This document shows, one piece after another, positions 1 to 8,655 of a stretch of 64,000 nt of DNA. How positions within the stretch are numbered: position 1 is the stretch's first letter; every line of letters starts with the position of its first letter. This DNA is from Asanoa hainanensis. GTDB lineage: Bacteria; Actinomycetota; Actinomycetes; Mycobacteriales; Micromonosporaceae. Made by a program: the position numbers and the translations under genes. The notes beneath the pieces are model-generated. The model was not told the DNA's origin. It searched no databases and saw only the letters and a program-made list of their open reading frames with translations. The stretch lies in assembly GCF_900188485.1 (NCBI RefSeq), contig NZ_FZPH01000016.1, positions 62,001 to 126,000 on the forward strand, given 5' to 3'.

Positions 1-736
1 CGGCCCGCACCACCGCCGTCCGCAGGTCCTCGGCGGCAACGCTGACCGACCGGAAGCCGACCAGCGGCGCCTCGGCGGCCGGCGTCGGGTTGCCGCCGGT
101 GGGCACGTCGAAGCTGAACACCTCGAGCACGGCCGCTCCGGCGCGCAGGTAGGTCATCAGGAACCCGCGCGGGTCGTCGTGGTGCCGGATCTGGCCGATC
201 AGCTCGAAGCCGAGCCCCTCGCAGTAGAACCGCAGCGTCGCGGTCAGGTCGTCGACCGTGACCGCGACGTGGTCGAACCGTGGTGCGTCGCGCGGGCCGG
301 GCAGGTCGGCGGCCTCGGCGTCGGCGTGCTCGGGCGAGTGGACCACCTGGTAGTTCAGGGCGCCCTGGATGTATTCCAGGCGCGCCCCGTCGGGGTCGAG
401 GAAGAACGCGATGCGGACGTCGCCGAGCACGTCGGCCGGCGGCGAGAGCACCGTGACGCCGGCGGCCTCCAGCCGGCGGATCCGGTCGTCCACGTCGGAG
501 ACCTTGAGCCCGACGTGCCGGACACCGCCCTGCAGGTCGTCGTTGACCCAGTCGCCGATCGTGCCGTCCGGCCCGATCTCGGTGAGCTCGACCAGCGCCG
601 GGCCGGCCGAGAGCAGCCCGTCGCGTACCTCGGTGAAACCGAGCAGGTCGCGGTAGAACCGGGTCGACCGGTCGAGGTCGCGGACACCGAGCCGCACGGT
701 GTGGAGTCTGGTGGAGGGGATCGTTTCGGTGGTCAC
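1..736 (-). CDS. Two-domain VOC (glyoxalase/dioxygenase-fold) protein, 3' end outside the window
   Basis: Reading leftward from GTG 736, preceded by a GGAAGG ribosome site, the frame stays open to the window edge (at least 245 residues). Two vicinal-oxygen-chelate modules are visible. The first covers about residues 10-125 (starts RLHTVRLGVRDLDRSTRFYR, ends at DPDGARLEYIQG). The second starts near residue 142 (RFDHVAVTVDDL, then LRFYCEGLGFELIG). Paired modules are typical of extradiol dioxygenases and 4-hydroxyphenylpyruvate dioxygenase relatives, and also of many uncharacterised resistance or isomerase proteins. The substrate cannot be told. It is divergent from the sugar ABC operon, and a CebR-like site (790-801) lies in the shared spacer. 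Confidence 0.8.
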   Translation of the reverse strand, partial: MTTETIPSTRLHTVRLGVRDLDRSTRFYRDLLGFTEVRDGLLSAGPALVELTEIGPDGTIGDWVNDDLQGGVRHVGLKVSDVDDRIRRLEAAGVTVLSPPADVLGDVRIAFFLDPDGARLEYIQGALNYQVVHSPEHADAEAADLPGPRDAPRFDHVAVTVDDLTATLRFYCEGLGFELIGQIRHHDDPRGFLMTYLRAGAAVLEVFSFDVPTGGNPTPAAEAPLVGFRSVSVAAEDLRTAVVRA

Positions 737-789
737 CGCGCCGCCTTCCGGGGACGTCGTAAGCGGTTTGCCTGTGCGGGCAGGTTACG

Positions 790-801
790 TGACCGCTCAC
801 A
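790..801. promoter_or_regulatory. Upstream CebR-like half-perfect operator
   Basis: The sequence TGACCGCTCACA matches 11 of 12 bases of the better site at 936-949. It lies 147 bp upstream of that site, in the spacer between the VOC gene and the ABC operon. LacI-family dimers often use two spaced sites, so this may be an auxiliary operator. The left half is weak. The binding claim rests on similarity only. Confidence 0.45.
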
Positions 802-906
802 GCACCGCCACCGTCCGCGCTCCCACGCGCCCCCGAACCACGATCCCGTTGCCAACGCCAGATGATCGGCGATCACCAGGCATCGAAACAAATCCGCAAC
901 AGAGCC

Positions 907-950
907 TTGACAACGGATCACGCCGACTTGGACGCTGTGAACGCTCACAG
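907..950 (+). promoter_or_regulatory. Operon promoter -35 and CebR-like operator
   Basis: TTGACA at 907-912 is a good -35 hexamer; no strong -10 is obvious. The palindrome CTGTGAACGCTCACAG occupies 935-950. Its core TGTGAACGCTCACA resembles the actinobacterial CebR operator TGGGAGCGCTCCCA and the site at 6601-6614. The site lies 35 bp upstream of the binding-protein start, where a bound repressor would block transcription. Confidence 0.65.
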
Positions 951-984
951 TCCGCGCTACCGACCGGATCTCAGGAGAGCACCT

Positions 985-2346
985 ATGCTTCGCGACAAGA
1001 CCAACTCTGGCGGCCCCCAGCAGTTCGGGCGCCGCACCTTCCTTCGCGGCGTGGCCGGCATCGGCGCGGCCGTGACCCTGCCGGCCCTGCTCAGCGCCTG
1101 CGGCGGCGACGAAGAGGCATCGGCACCGCCGAAGGGCGACCCCGACGCACCGGCCAACCTCACCTTCTGGACGTGGACCACCAACATCGAAAAAGTGGTC
1201 GACATCTGGAACGCCAAGAACCCCACCCAGAAGGTCACGGTCAGCCGGCAGGCCCAGGGCGAGGAACTGATCACCAAGGTGCTCACGGCCCACCGGGCCG
1301 GCAACGCACCCGACCTGATCCACGCCGAGTACCAGGCCCTGCCCGTGCTGATCACCAACGGCGTGACCGCCGACCTCACGGAGCTCGCCGGCACCATCAA
1401 GGGCGAGTTCACCGAGGGCACCTGGGGCCTGACCTCGTTCGGCGGCACGACCCACGCGATCCCGCAGGACGTCGGCCCGATGATGCTCTACTACCGCGCC
1501 GACCTGTTCGACAAGCACGGCCTGACCGTTCCGAAGACCTGGGACGAGTTCGCGGCCGTGGCGCGGCAGGTGCGGGCCAAGGACAGCAAGGCCTACCTGG
1601 CCACCTTCTCCTCCGGCGACCCGGGCTGGTTCGCGGGGCTCGCCGAGCAGGCCGGCGCCAACTGGTGGGCCAACGACAACGGCACGTGGTCGGTCACCAT
1701 CAACGACGAGCCGACCAAGAAGATGGCCGCGTTCTGGGGCGGCCTGGTCAACGAGGGCGTCCTGTCCGGCAAGCCGATGTACACGCCGGAGTGGAACAAG
1801 GAGATGAGCGACGGCACGCTGCTCGCCTGGCCCAGCGCCATCTGGGGCGCCGGTGTGCTCGAGGGCGTCGCGCCCGGCACCAAGGGCAAGTGGGCGATGA
1901 CCGCGATGCCGCAGTGGGACAGCGCCTCGGCCACCACCGGCTACTGGGGCGGCTCCGCGACGGCGATCTCGGCCAAGTCCAGCCAGCGGGCCCAGGCGGA
2001 GAAGTTCGTCAAGTGGCTCAACACCGACCCCGAGGCGACCTCCGCGATGATCAAGGAGGGCGGGATCTACCCGGCCGCGATCAGCGGGCAGTCGTCGCCG
2101 GCGCTCTCGGCTCCCCCGGCGATGATGCCCAACCAGCCGACGTTCTACGCCGACGCCGCCGCGATCGCCAAGACCGCGCGCGGCTTCTCCTGGGCGCCGA
2201 ACGTCAACGTCACCTACAGCAGCTACAGCGACCTGTTCGCCAAGGCCATCGCCGACAAGGCCGACTTCGGCGCCGCGGTCGACCAGCTTCAGGCCGCGTC
2301 CGTGGCCGACCTGAAGAAGCAGGGCTTCCAGGTCAAGGGGGCCTAG
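985..2346 (+). CDS. Sugar ABC transporter substrate-binding lipoprotein (CebE-like)
   Basis: This is a 453-residue family 1 extracellular solute-binding protein that captures an oligosaccharide outside the membrane. The N-terminus has a twin-arginine motif (RR at 16-17, GRRTFLRG) followed by a lipobox LSAC with Cys39, so export via Tat and lipidation are expected. ATG 985 was chosen because AGGAGA lies at 973-978 and because it leaves a proper signal peptide. It is the first gene of a five-gene operon with two permeases, a GH1 enzyme and a LacI regulator, the order and content of cellobiose (ceb) loci. The GH53 gene under the same kind of operator means galacto-oligosaccharides are an equally possible ligand. 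No ATPase is encoded here; such systems usually share the MsiK ATPase (established for Streptomyces). Confidence 0.9.
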   Translation: MLRDKTNSGGPQQFGRRTFLRGVAGIGAAVTLPALLSACGGDEEASAPPKGDPDAPANLTFWTWTTNIEKVVDIWNAKNPTQKVTVSRQAQGEELITKVLTAHRAGNAPDLIHAEYQALPVLITNGVTADLTELAGTIKGEFTEGTWGLTSFGGTTHAIPQDVGPMMLYYRADLFDKHGLTVPKTWDEFAAVARQVRAKDSKAYLATFSSGDPGWFAGLAEQAGANWWANDNGTWSVTINDEPTKKMAAFWGGLVNEGVLSGKPMYTPEWNKEMSDGTLLAWPSAIWGAGVLEGVAPGTKGKWAMTAMPQWDSASATTGYWGGSATAISAKSSQRAQAEKFVKWLNTDPEATSAMIKEGGIYPAAISGQSSPALSAPPAMMPNQPTFYADAAAIAKTARGFSWAPNVNVTYSSYSDLFAKAIADKADFGAAVDQLQAASVADLKKQGFQVKGA

Positions 2347-2349
2347 CCG

Positions 2350-3276
2350 GTGACCACCCTGTCCACCGGCCGGCGGCCGGCACGGCGGCGCGGCGGGTCA
2401 GCCCCGTTCGTGCTGGTCGCGCCGGCCGTCGTACTCCTGGTGACGTTCCTGCTCGTCCCGATCGGCTACACGGTCTACCTCAGCCTGCGTGCCGCGCGGG
2501 TCACCGGAGGCGGGCTCGGCCGGCGGGTCGAGCAGTTCGTCGGGCTGGAGAACTACCGAGGTGTGCTGACCGACTCGGCGTACCTCGACGGTGTGGTCCG
2601 GATGCTCGGCTACGGCGCCGTCGTCGTGCCGGTCATGCTGGGCCTCGCGCTGCTGTTCGCGCTGCTGCTCGACACCCCACGGGTCCGGCTCACCCGGACG
2701 ACCCGCATCGGCATCTTCCTGCCGTACGCGGTGCCCGGGGTGATCGCGTCCCTGCTGTGGGGCTTCATGTACCTGCCCAGCGTCAGCCCCATCCGCGCGG
2801 TGCTGGAATCGGTGAACCTGCCGGCGCCGGACTTCCTCGGACCGTCCACGGTGTTCTTCTCCATCGCCAACATCGGCGTCTGGGGCGGCGTCGGGTTCAA
2901 CATGATCGTCCTGTTCACCGCGCTGCGCGGCATCCCGGGCGAGATGTACGACGCGGCCCGGGTCGACGGCGCCTCGGAGATCCAGATCGCGCTGCGGGTC
3001 AAGATTCCGCTGATCGCGCCGGCGCTGGTGATGACCGGCATCTTCTCGATCATCGCCACGCTCCAGGTGTTCAGCGAGCCGGCGGTCATCCAACCGCTGT
3101 CCGACTCGATCCCGTCGACCTGGGTGCCGCTGATGACGATCTACCGCGACGCGTTCGTCAACAGCGACATCCACACCGCGGCCGCCGCCTCCGTCGTGCT
3201 GGCGTTGGGCACGCTCGCACTGTCGATCGTTGTGCTGACCGTGCTGCAGCGCCGAGCATTCAGGAGCGACCAGTGA
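2350..3276 (+). CDS. Sugar ABC transporter permease, CebF/MalF type
   Basis: A 308-residue inner-membrane permease of the carbohydrate uptake (CUT1) type. About six hydrophobic segments are visible, beginning with FVLVAPAVVLLVTFLLV. The EAA loop that contacts the ATPase runs from about residue 198 (EMYDAARVDGASEIQIALRV). It starts three bases after the binding-protein stop, with GTG at 2350, so it is translated from the same transcript. It pairs with the next gene to form the transmembrane pore. Confidence 0.92.
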   Translation: MTTLSTGRRPARRRGGSAPFVLVAPAVVLLVTFLLVPIGYTVYLSLRAARVTGGGLGRRVEQFVGLENYRGVLTDSAYLDGVVRMLGYGAVVVPVMLGLALLFALLLDTPRVRLTRTTRIGIFLPYAVPGVIASLLWGFMYLPSVSPIRAVLESVNLPAPDFLGPSTVFFSIANIGVWGGVGFNMIVLFTALRGIPGEMYDAARVDGASEIQIALRVKIPLIAPALVMTGIFSIIATLQVFSEPAVIQPLSDSIPSTWVPLMTIYRDAFVNSDIHTAAAASVVLALGTLALSIVVLTVLQRRAFRSDQ

Positions 3277-4109
3277 GCCGCAGCCGTTTGCTGCCCACCG
3301 CCATCCTCGTGCTGGGCGCGCTCTACTGTGTCGGCCCCGTGCTCTGGGTCGCGATCGCCTCGACCAAGGGCCCGACCGAGCTGTTCACGACGTTCTCGTT
3401 CTGGCCCAGCTTCGAGGGCGGCTTCTGGTACAACCTCACCCACCTGCTGCGGTACCAGGACGGCATCTACCTGCGATGGGCCCTCAACAGCCTGCTGTAC
3501 GCCGGTGTCGGCTCGGTGCTGTCCGTCGCGGTCTCGGTGCTGGCCGGCTATGCCCTGGCCAAATACCGGTTCCCCGGCCGGAACGTGCTCTTCTACGTCA
3601 TCCTGGCCGGGGTGCTCGTCCCGCAGATCACCCTCGCGGTGCCGCAGTACCTGCTGATCTCCGAGCTCGGCCTGGTCAACTCCTACTGGTCGGTGCTGCT
3701 GCCGAGCATCATCAGCCCGTACGGCATCTACCTGGCCCGGATCTACGCCACCGCCGTGGTGTCCGACGAGCTGCTGGAGGCGGGCCGGATCGACGGCGCT
3801 GGTGAGTACCGGCTCGCCTGGTCCGTCGGCCTGCCGCCGATGCTGCCGGGCATGGTGACACTGCTGCTGCTGCAGTTCGTCGCGATCTGGAACAACTTCC
3901 TGCTGCCGTACATCATGATCTCCGACGGCGACCGCTTCCCGATGACCGTGGGGCTGTTCACCATGCTCAACGTGAGCACCAGCCAGCCGGTTCTCTACTC
4001 CCTGGTGGTGATGGGGGTCTTCCTCTCCGTCCTGCCGCTGATCGCGCTTTTCCTTTTCCTGCAACGGTTCTGGCGGATCGACATGATCTCCGGCGGACTG
4101 AAGGGCTGA
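3273..4109 (+). CDS. Sugar ABC transporter permease, CebG/MalG type
   Basis: The 278-residue second permease of the system starts at GTG 3273, which overlaps the previous stop by four bases (GTGA). This sign of translational coupling, together with AGGAG at 3262-3266, fixes the start. It has six hydrophobic segments and an EAA loop near residue 167 (ELLEAGRIDGAGEYRLAWSV). The LPYIMISDGDRFPMTVGL segment is typical of MalG-type subunits. Confidence 0.92.
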   Translation: MSRSRLLPTAILVLGALYCVGPVLWVAIASTKGPTELFTTFSFWPSFEGGFWYNLTHLLRYQDGIYLRWALNSLLYAGVGSVLSVAVSVLAGYALAKYRFPGRNVLFYVILAGVLVPQITLAVPQYLLISELGLVNSYWSVLLPSIISPYGIYLARIYATAVVSDELLEAGRIDGAGEYRLAWSVGLPPMLPGMVTLLLLQFVAIWNNFLLPYIMISDGDRFPMTVGLFTMLNVSTSQPVLYSLVVMGVFLSVLPLIALFLFLQRFWRIDMISGGLKG

Positions 4110-4113
4110 GCAC

Positions 4114-5469
4114 ATGACCGAAGCGGCACTGCCGTTCCCGTCCGGCTTCGTCTGGGGTTCGGCCACCGCGTCGTACCAGGTGGAAGGGGCCGTCGACACC
4201 GACGGCCGGGGACGCTCCATCTGGGACACGTTCTGCGACGTGCCGGGCGCCATCCTGAACGGTGACACGGGTGCGGTCGCCTGCGACCAGTACCACCGTT
4301 ACCCGGAAGACGTCGCGTTGATGGCCTCGCTGGGGCTCGGCGCCTACCGGTTCTCGGTCGCCTGGCCGCGCATCCAGCCCGACGGCCGGGGCGCGCCCAA
4401 CCAGAAGGGGCTCGACCACTACCGGCGGCTGGTCTCGACGTTGTTGGAAAACGGCATCACGCCGTACGTGACGCTCTACCACTGGGACCTGCCGCAGGCC
4501 CTGCAGGACCGGGGTGGCTGGCCCGAGCGGGACACGGCGTACCGGTTCGCCGACTACGCGGAGATCGTCCACGACGCGCTCGGCGACGTGGTCGAGCACT
4601 GGATCACCCTCAACGAGCCGAAGGTCTCGAGCCACGCCGGGTACGGGAGCGGCATCCACGCGCCCGGCATCCGCGACCTGGCCCAGCGCGACCGGGCGGC
4701 GCACCACCTGCTGCTCGCGCACGGCCTGGGTGTCCAGCGGCTGCGTGCCGCCGGGGCGCGCCAGGTGGGCATCACGCTGGACCTCAGCCCAGTCGACCCG
4801 GCCAGTCCGGCCGAGGAGGACGTCGCCGCCGCGCGGCGGGTCGACGCCGACAGCCACGGTCTGTTCCTCGAACCGATCCTGACCGGCGCGTACCCGGCCG
4901 GCGTCATGGATCCTTCGGTTGTCGCTGCTGGCGACTTTGATCTGATTGGCGCTCCGCTGGATTTCCTGGGCGTCAACTACTACCGGCGGATGCTGGTGCG
5001 GGCCGCGCCTTCCGGGCACCTGCGGGCCGAGACCGTGCTCCCCTCCGGGACGCCGGTCACCTCCGTCGGCTGGCCCGTGCAGCCCGAGGGGTTCCGCGAC
5101 CTGCTGGTCGGGCTGTCCGCCCGCTATCCGGGGCTGCCGCCGATCTACATCACCGAGAACGGGGCCGCTTTTCCCGATGCCGTCGGCGCCGACGGCCAGG
5201 TACACGATCCGCTGCGGGTCGACTACCTGCACCGGCACCTGCTGGCCCTGCGGTCGGCGATCGAGGCGGGCGTCGACGTGCGGGGCTACTTCGTCTGGAC
5301 GTTGATCGACAACTTCGAATGGGCGGAGGGCTTCAGCGCCCGGTTCGGCATCGTCTACGTCGACCACACCGATCAGTCCCGAGTGCCCAAATCCAGTGCA
5401 ACCTGGTACGGCCGGGTCGCCCGATCGAACGCCGTGCCGCCCCCGCTGCGCGCTGACGTGGGAAACTGA
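4114..5469 (+). CDS. GH1 beta-glucosidase / beta-galactosidase
   Basis: A cytoplasmic 451-residue glycoside hydrolase family 1 enzyme with no signal peptide. The acid/base Glu168 sits in TLNEP and the nucleophile Glu348 in YITENG. The N-terminal FVWGSATASYQVEGA block and the C-terminal WTLIDNFEWAEGFSARFG block are both intact, and the length is standard. It starts four bases after the permease stop. The likely role is to hydrolyse the disaccharide brought in by the adjacent transporter. GH1 motifs alone do not separate glucosidase from galactosidase specificity. The equivalent gene in cellobiose loci is bglC. Confidence 0.92.
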   Translation: MTEAALPFPSGFVWGSATASYQVEGAVDTDGRGRSIWDTFCDVPGAILNGDTGAVACDQYHRYPEDVALMASLGLGAYRFSVAWPRIQPDGRGAPNQKGLDHYRRLVSTLLENGITPYVTLYHWDLPQALQDRGGWPERDTAYRFADYAEIVHDALGDVVEHWITLNEPKVSSHAGYGSGIHAPGIRDLAQRDRAAHHLLLAHGLGVQRLRAAGARQVGITLDLSPVDPASPAEEDVAAARRVDADSHGLFLEPILTGAYPAGVMDPSVVAAGDFDLIGAPLDFLGVNYYRRMLVRAAPSGHLRAETVLPSGTPVTSVGWPVQPEGFRDLLVGLSARYPGLPPIYITENGAAFPDAVGADGQVHDPLRVDYLHRHLLALRSAIEAGVDVRGYFVWTLIDNFEWAEGFSARFGIVYVDHTDQSRVPKSSATWYGRVARSNAVPPPLRADVGN

Positions 5470-5503
5470 CCGCGCCCGATCCACCGCAGCCTGAGGATTC
5501 GTT

Positions 5504-6565
5504 GTGGCCGACGCGACAGACACCACCGACCCCTCGCCGCACCCGAAGTCCCGGGGTGCGGCAAGGCGGGCGCTGCGCCGCGGTCCCACGATCGACGACG
5601 TGGCCGAGGTCGCGGGCGTCTCCCGGGGCACGGTGTCCCGGGTGCTCAACGGCGCGCACTACGTCAGCCCGGGCGCGCTCAAGGCCGTCGAGCAGGCCAT
5701 GCGGACCACCGGCTACACGGTCAACCAGAGCGCCCGGAGCCTGGTCACCAAGCAGTCCAACGCGATCGCGTTCGTCCTCTCCGAGCCGCAGGAGCGGCTG
5801 TTCGAGGACCCGAACTTCAGCGTCCTGCTCCGGTGCTGCACCCAGGCGCTGGGCGAGCAGGACTTCAGTCTCGTGCTGATGCTGGAGTCCAGCGCCGACG
5901 AGCGCGACCGGGTCCTGCGGTACGTGCGCGGCGGCCACGTCGACGGCGTCCTGCTGATCTCCGCCCACGCCGGCGACCCGTTCATCGGCGACCTCGCCCG
6001 CGGCGTGCTGCCCGCCGTGGCCTGCGGGCGGCCGGCCGGGCCGGGCATCCCCTACGTCGCCGCCGAGGACCGCCAGGGCGCCCGCGAGATGACGCAGTAC
6101 CTCGTCGACCAGGGCCGCCGCCGGATCGGCATGATCGCCTGCTCGCCGGTCGTCGGCGGCCCGGAGCGGCTGGCCGGCTACCGCGACGTGCTGGGCCGCA
6201 AGGCGCTCAAACGCCTGGTGGTCGACGCGGCCGACTACAGCCACGCGGCGGGTGTCGCGGCGATGCGGGAGCTGCTGGCCGCGAGCCCCGACATCGACGC
6301 CGTCTTCGCGGCGTCCGACCTGCTGGCCGCCGGCGCGATCGACGAGCTGCGCCGTTCCGGCCGGCGGGTCCCGGACGACGTCGCGGTCGGCGGGTTCGAC
6401 GACTCCCGGATCGCCCGCGAGACCGACCCGCCGCTGACCACGATCCGCCAGCCGCTCGAACAGGTCGCCCGCGAGATGGTCGACGTGCTGCTGCGCCTGG
6501 TCCGCCGCGAGCCGGCGTCGTCCCGGCTGCTGCCGACGGAGCTCGTGGTCCGCGCGTCAGCCTGA
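5504..6565 (+). CDS. LacI-family transcriptional regulator (CebR-like)
   Basis: A 353-residue repressor. The N-terminal LacI helix-turn-helix covers about residues 29-75 (TIDDVAEVAGVSRGTVSRVLNG, hinge near YTVNQSARSLVTKQSN). It is followed by a periplasmic-binding-protein-like sensor domain ending in VGGFDDSRIARETDPPLTTIRQP. The start is GTG 5504 with GAGG at 5492-5495. As the last gene of the operon it probably represses its own transcription through the sites at 935-950 and 790-801, and the GH53 gene through 6601-6614. In Streptomyces CebR senses cellobiose (established); the inducer here is unknown. Confidence 0.9.
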   Translation: MADATDTTDPSPHPKSRGAARRALRRGPTIDDVAEVAGVSRGTVSRVLNGAHYVSPGALKAVEQAMRTTGYTVNQSARSLVTKQSNAIAFVLSEPQERLFEDPNFSVLLRCCTQALGEQDFSLVLMLESSADERDRVLRYVRGGHVDGVLLISAHAGDPFIGDLARGVLPAVACGRPAGPGIPYVAAEDRQGAREMTQYLVDQGRRRIGMIACSPVVGGPERLAGYRDVLGRKALKRLVVDAADYSHAAGVAAMRELLAASPDIDAVFAASDLLAAGAIDELRRSGRRVPDDVAVGGFDDSRIARETDPPLTTIRQPLEQVAREMVDVLLRLVRREPASSRLLPTELVVRASA

Positions 6566-6568
6566 TCC

Positions 6569-6614
6569 TGGACAGCGTCGTTATCGATGCGGTTGAATAC
6601 TGGGAGCGCTCACA
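6569..6614 (+). promoter_or_regulatory. GH53 promoter with CebR-like operator
   Basis: A possible -35 TGGACA (6569-6574) is followed after 18 bases by TTGAAT (6593-6598). TGGGAGCGCTCACA at 6601-6614 differs by one base from the Streptomyces CebR consensus TGGGAGCGCTCCCA and would lie over the transcription start. This links the GH53 gene to the regulator encoded immediately upstream. Confidence 0.7.
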
Positions 6615-6637
6615 GAATCTTCTTTCGGAGGGCCCCC

Positions 6638-8152
6638 ATGGTTCGACGTTTCGTGGCTGTCGCCCTGGCTGTCCTGACGGTGGCCGCCAGCTCGGCCGCG
6701 GCGAAGCCTGCCACCCTGTCGAATCCTGGCTTCGAGTCCGGGGCCGCGGGCTGGACCACGCGTGGTGACCGGTCCGCCGCCGTCGTCGAGGCCGGCGGAC
6801 ACAGTGGAGAGTCGCGGTTGGCCCACGCGGCGGGTGGCCGGGTCGAGACCGCGCAACGGCTTTCGGGCCTCGCGAACGGCGACTACACGCTGCGGGCCTG
6901 GGTGCGCTCGAGCGGCGAGTTCGCGTCCCTCGCGCTGCGGGACTGCGGCGGGGCCGATCGGCGCCTCGCGGTGCCGCGTACCGGTGGCGCCTCCGACCCC
7001 TGGGTCCAGGTAGCGCTGGGCGTACGGGTGACCCGGCACGCCTGCACGATCGTGCTCGCCTCGTCCGGCGGGCCGGAAGGATGGGTGCAGATGGACGACG
7101 TCTCGCTCGCGCGCGGCAGCCACGACGGCCGGCTGGCGATCCGGGGCGCCGACGTGTCCCACCTGACCAAGAACGTCGACCACGGCGCGGTCTATCGCGA
7201 CGCACACGGCCGCGTAGCTGATCCTTTGCGGCTGCTGTCCTCTGCCGGCGTCAACTACGCCCGACTCAAGGTCTGGGTCGACCCGGTAGACGGCTACAAC
7301 GACAAGGCCGACACGCTGCGCAAGGCCCGCTGGGCGAAAGAGCGCGGAATGAAGCTGCTGGTGGACTTCCACTACTCGGACGCCTGGGCCGACCCGGGCA
7401 AGCAGAACAAGCCGGCGGCCTGGGCTGATCTGCCGTTCGAAGACCTGAAGCAGGCCCTCTACGACCACACGTACGAGGTCCTGTCGGCGCTCCGCGCCCA
7501 AGGAACCCCAGCCGCGATGGCCCAGGTAGGCAACGAGATCAACGGCGGTCTACTGTGGCCGGACGGCCGCTGGGACAACTGGGACGGCCTGGCCGCGCTG
7601 CTAACGGCAGGCGCGACGGCAGTCCACGCCGCGTCGCCAGGAACCAAGGTCGTCCTACACCTGGCCGAGGGAGGCAACAACGGCGGCCACCGCTGGTGGT
7701 TCGACAACGCAACCAGCCGAGGCGTCCCCTTCGACGTGATCGCCGTGTCCCATTACACCTACTGGCACGGCACCCTGGGCGCCCTCCAGGCGAACCTGCT
7801 GGACCTGACCACCCGCTACGGCAAACCCATCATGGTCACCGAGACGGCGTACGGCTTCACCACCGCCGAGCAGGACCACGAGGCAAACATCTTCACGCAG
7901 GCCCTGGCGGACACAGCCGGCTGGCCCGCCACACCCGCCGGCCAAACCCGAGCGCTACGCGACCTGTGCACCACAGTAGCCGCGGTCCCGGGCGCCCTGG
8001 GCGTCTTCTACTGGGAGCCAACCTGGACCGCAGTCGACGGAGCCGGCTGGGACCCAGCGGACCCAACCTCAGGCGACGGCTGGGAAAACCAGGCCCTGTT
8101 CGACTACACCGGCCGGGCCTTGCCAGCCATGCGAGTCTTCTCAGAGTTCTGA
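6638..8152 (+). CDS. Secreted GH53 endo-beta-1,4-galactanase
   Basis: This 504-residue arabinogalactan endo-1,4-beta-galactosidase has a Sec signal peptide (MVRRFVAVALAVLTVAASSAAA), then a carbohydrate-binding-like jelly-roll region at about 25-165 (NPGFESGAAGWTT). The GH53 barrel follows from about 168 (GADVSHL). The catalytic acid/base is Glu300 (QVGNEINGG) and the nucleophile Glu402 (TETAYGF); the FHYSDAWADPGKQ and LWPDG signatures are present. ATG 6638 has GGAGGG at 6627-6632. It would cut pectic galactan side chains outside the cell into oligomers that the upstream transporter could import. The codon choice becomes less G/C-rich towards the 3' end. Confidence 0.92.
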   Translation: MVRRFVAVALAVLTVAASSAAAKPATLSNPGFESGAAGWTTRGDRSAAVVEAGGHSGESRLAHAAGGRVETAQRLSGLANGDYTLRAWVRSSGEFASLALRDCGGADRRLAVPRTGGASDPWVQVALGVRVTRHACTIVLASSGGPEGWVQMDDVSLARGSHDGRLAIRGADVSHLTKNVDHGAVYRDAHGRVADPLRLLSSAGVNYARLKVWVDPVDGYNDKADTLRKARWAKERGMKLLVDFHYSDAWADPGKQNKPAAWADLPFEDLKQALYDHTYEVLSALRAQGTPAAMAQVGNEINGGLLWPDGRWDNWDGLAALLTAGATAVHAASPGTKVVLHLAEGGNNGGHRWWFDNATSRGVPFDVIAVSHYTYWHGTLGALQANLLDLTTRYGKPIMVTETAYGFTTAEQDHEANIFTQALADTAGWPATPAGQTRALRDLCTTVAAVPGALGVFYWEPTWTAVDGAGWDPADPTSGDGWENQALFDYTGRALPAMRVFSEF

Positions 8153-8640
8153 CGGACCGCGGGCGCCCGGCCCCAGGACGACCGAGCGCCCGCCACCGGC
8201 CCCAGACCGACCACCCCACCCGCCGGCGCAAACCAACCGAGCACCCGGCCCAAGGCCTCACCAACCGAGCGCCGCGCCCGCCGGGCTCCAGGCCGCCCGA
8301 CCACCACGCCCGCCGAGCAGAGGCCCCCGCCCCGCCGGCCAGCCCGAGGCGTCCTGGAAGAACGCCGTCCGACCGACCGCCCCGCCCGCGGGCAGAGGCC
8401 AAACGCCCCGCCCGCCAGCCCCGGGCCGAACCACCGCGGCTCCCGCCGGCCCCACTGCCGCACCACCGCGGCTCCTGTCGGCCCCACTGCCGCACCACCG
8501 CGGCTCCCACCGCCCCCCGGGCCGAACCACCGCGCCGCCCGCCGACCCCCTGACCGAACGACGGCCTCACGCCGACCAAGCGCTCGCGGCCGGTCGGCCG
8601 GCCCGACGCCACTCTCTCGACGCCGCACACCACCACCGGT
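8153..8640. repeat. Gene-free C-rich repeat tract with a 32-bp tandem array
   Basis: No credible gene is seen here; all open frames are low-complexity by-products of composition. Four copies of a CCACCG(CGGCTCC) unit start at 8431, 8463, 8495 and 8527, exactly 32 bp apart, with conserved GGCCCCACTGCCG between copies. Weaker, degenerate CCGACCACCCGCCC-like units fill the flanks. The plus strand is extremely C-rich and the minus strand correspondingly G-rich. Confidence 0.75.
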
Positions 8641-8655
8641 CGCCCTTGCACGGCG

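Noticed and set aside
699-3272. Long Arg/Pro-rich extension of the second permease frame back to position 699
   Set aside because: The segment is a shadow of the binding-protein and first-permease genes. The real permease starts at GTG 3273 with a ribosome site and a four-base overlap.
8431-8540. Four 32-bp periodic units as a possible CRISPR array
   Set aside because: The copies are contiguous, with no unique spacers between conserved repeats, and there are no cas genes in the window. It is a plain tandem repeat.
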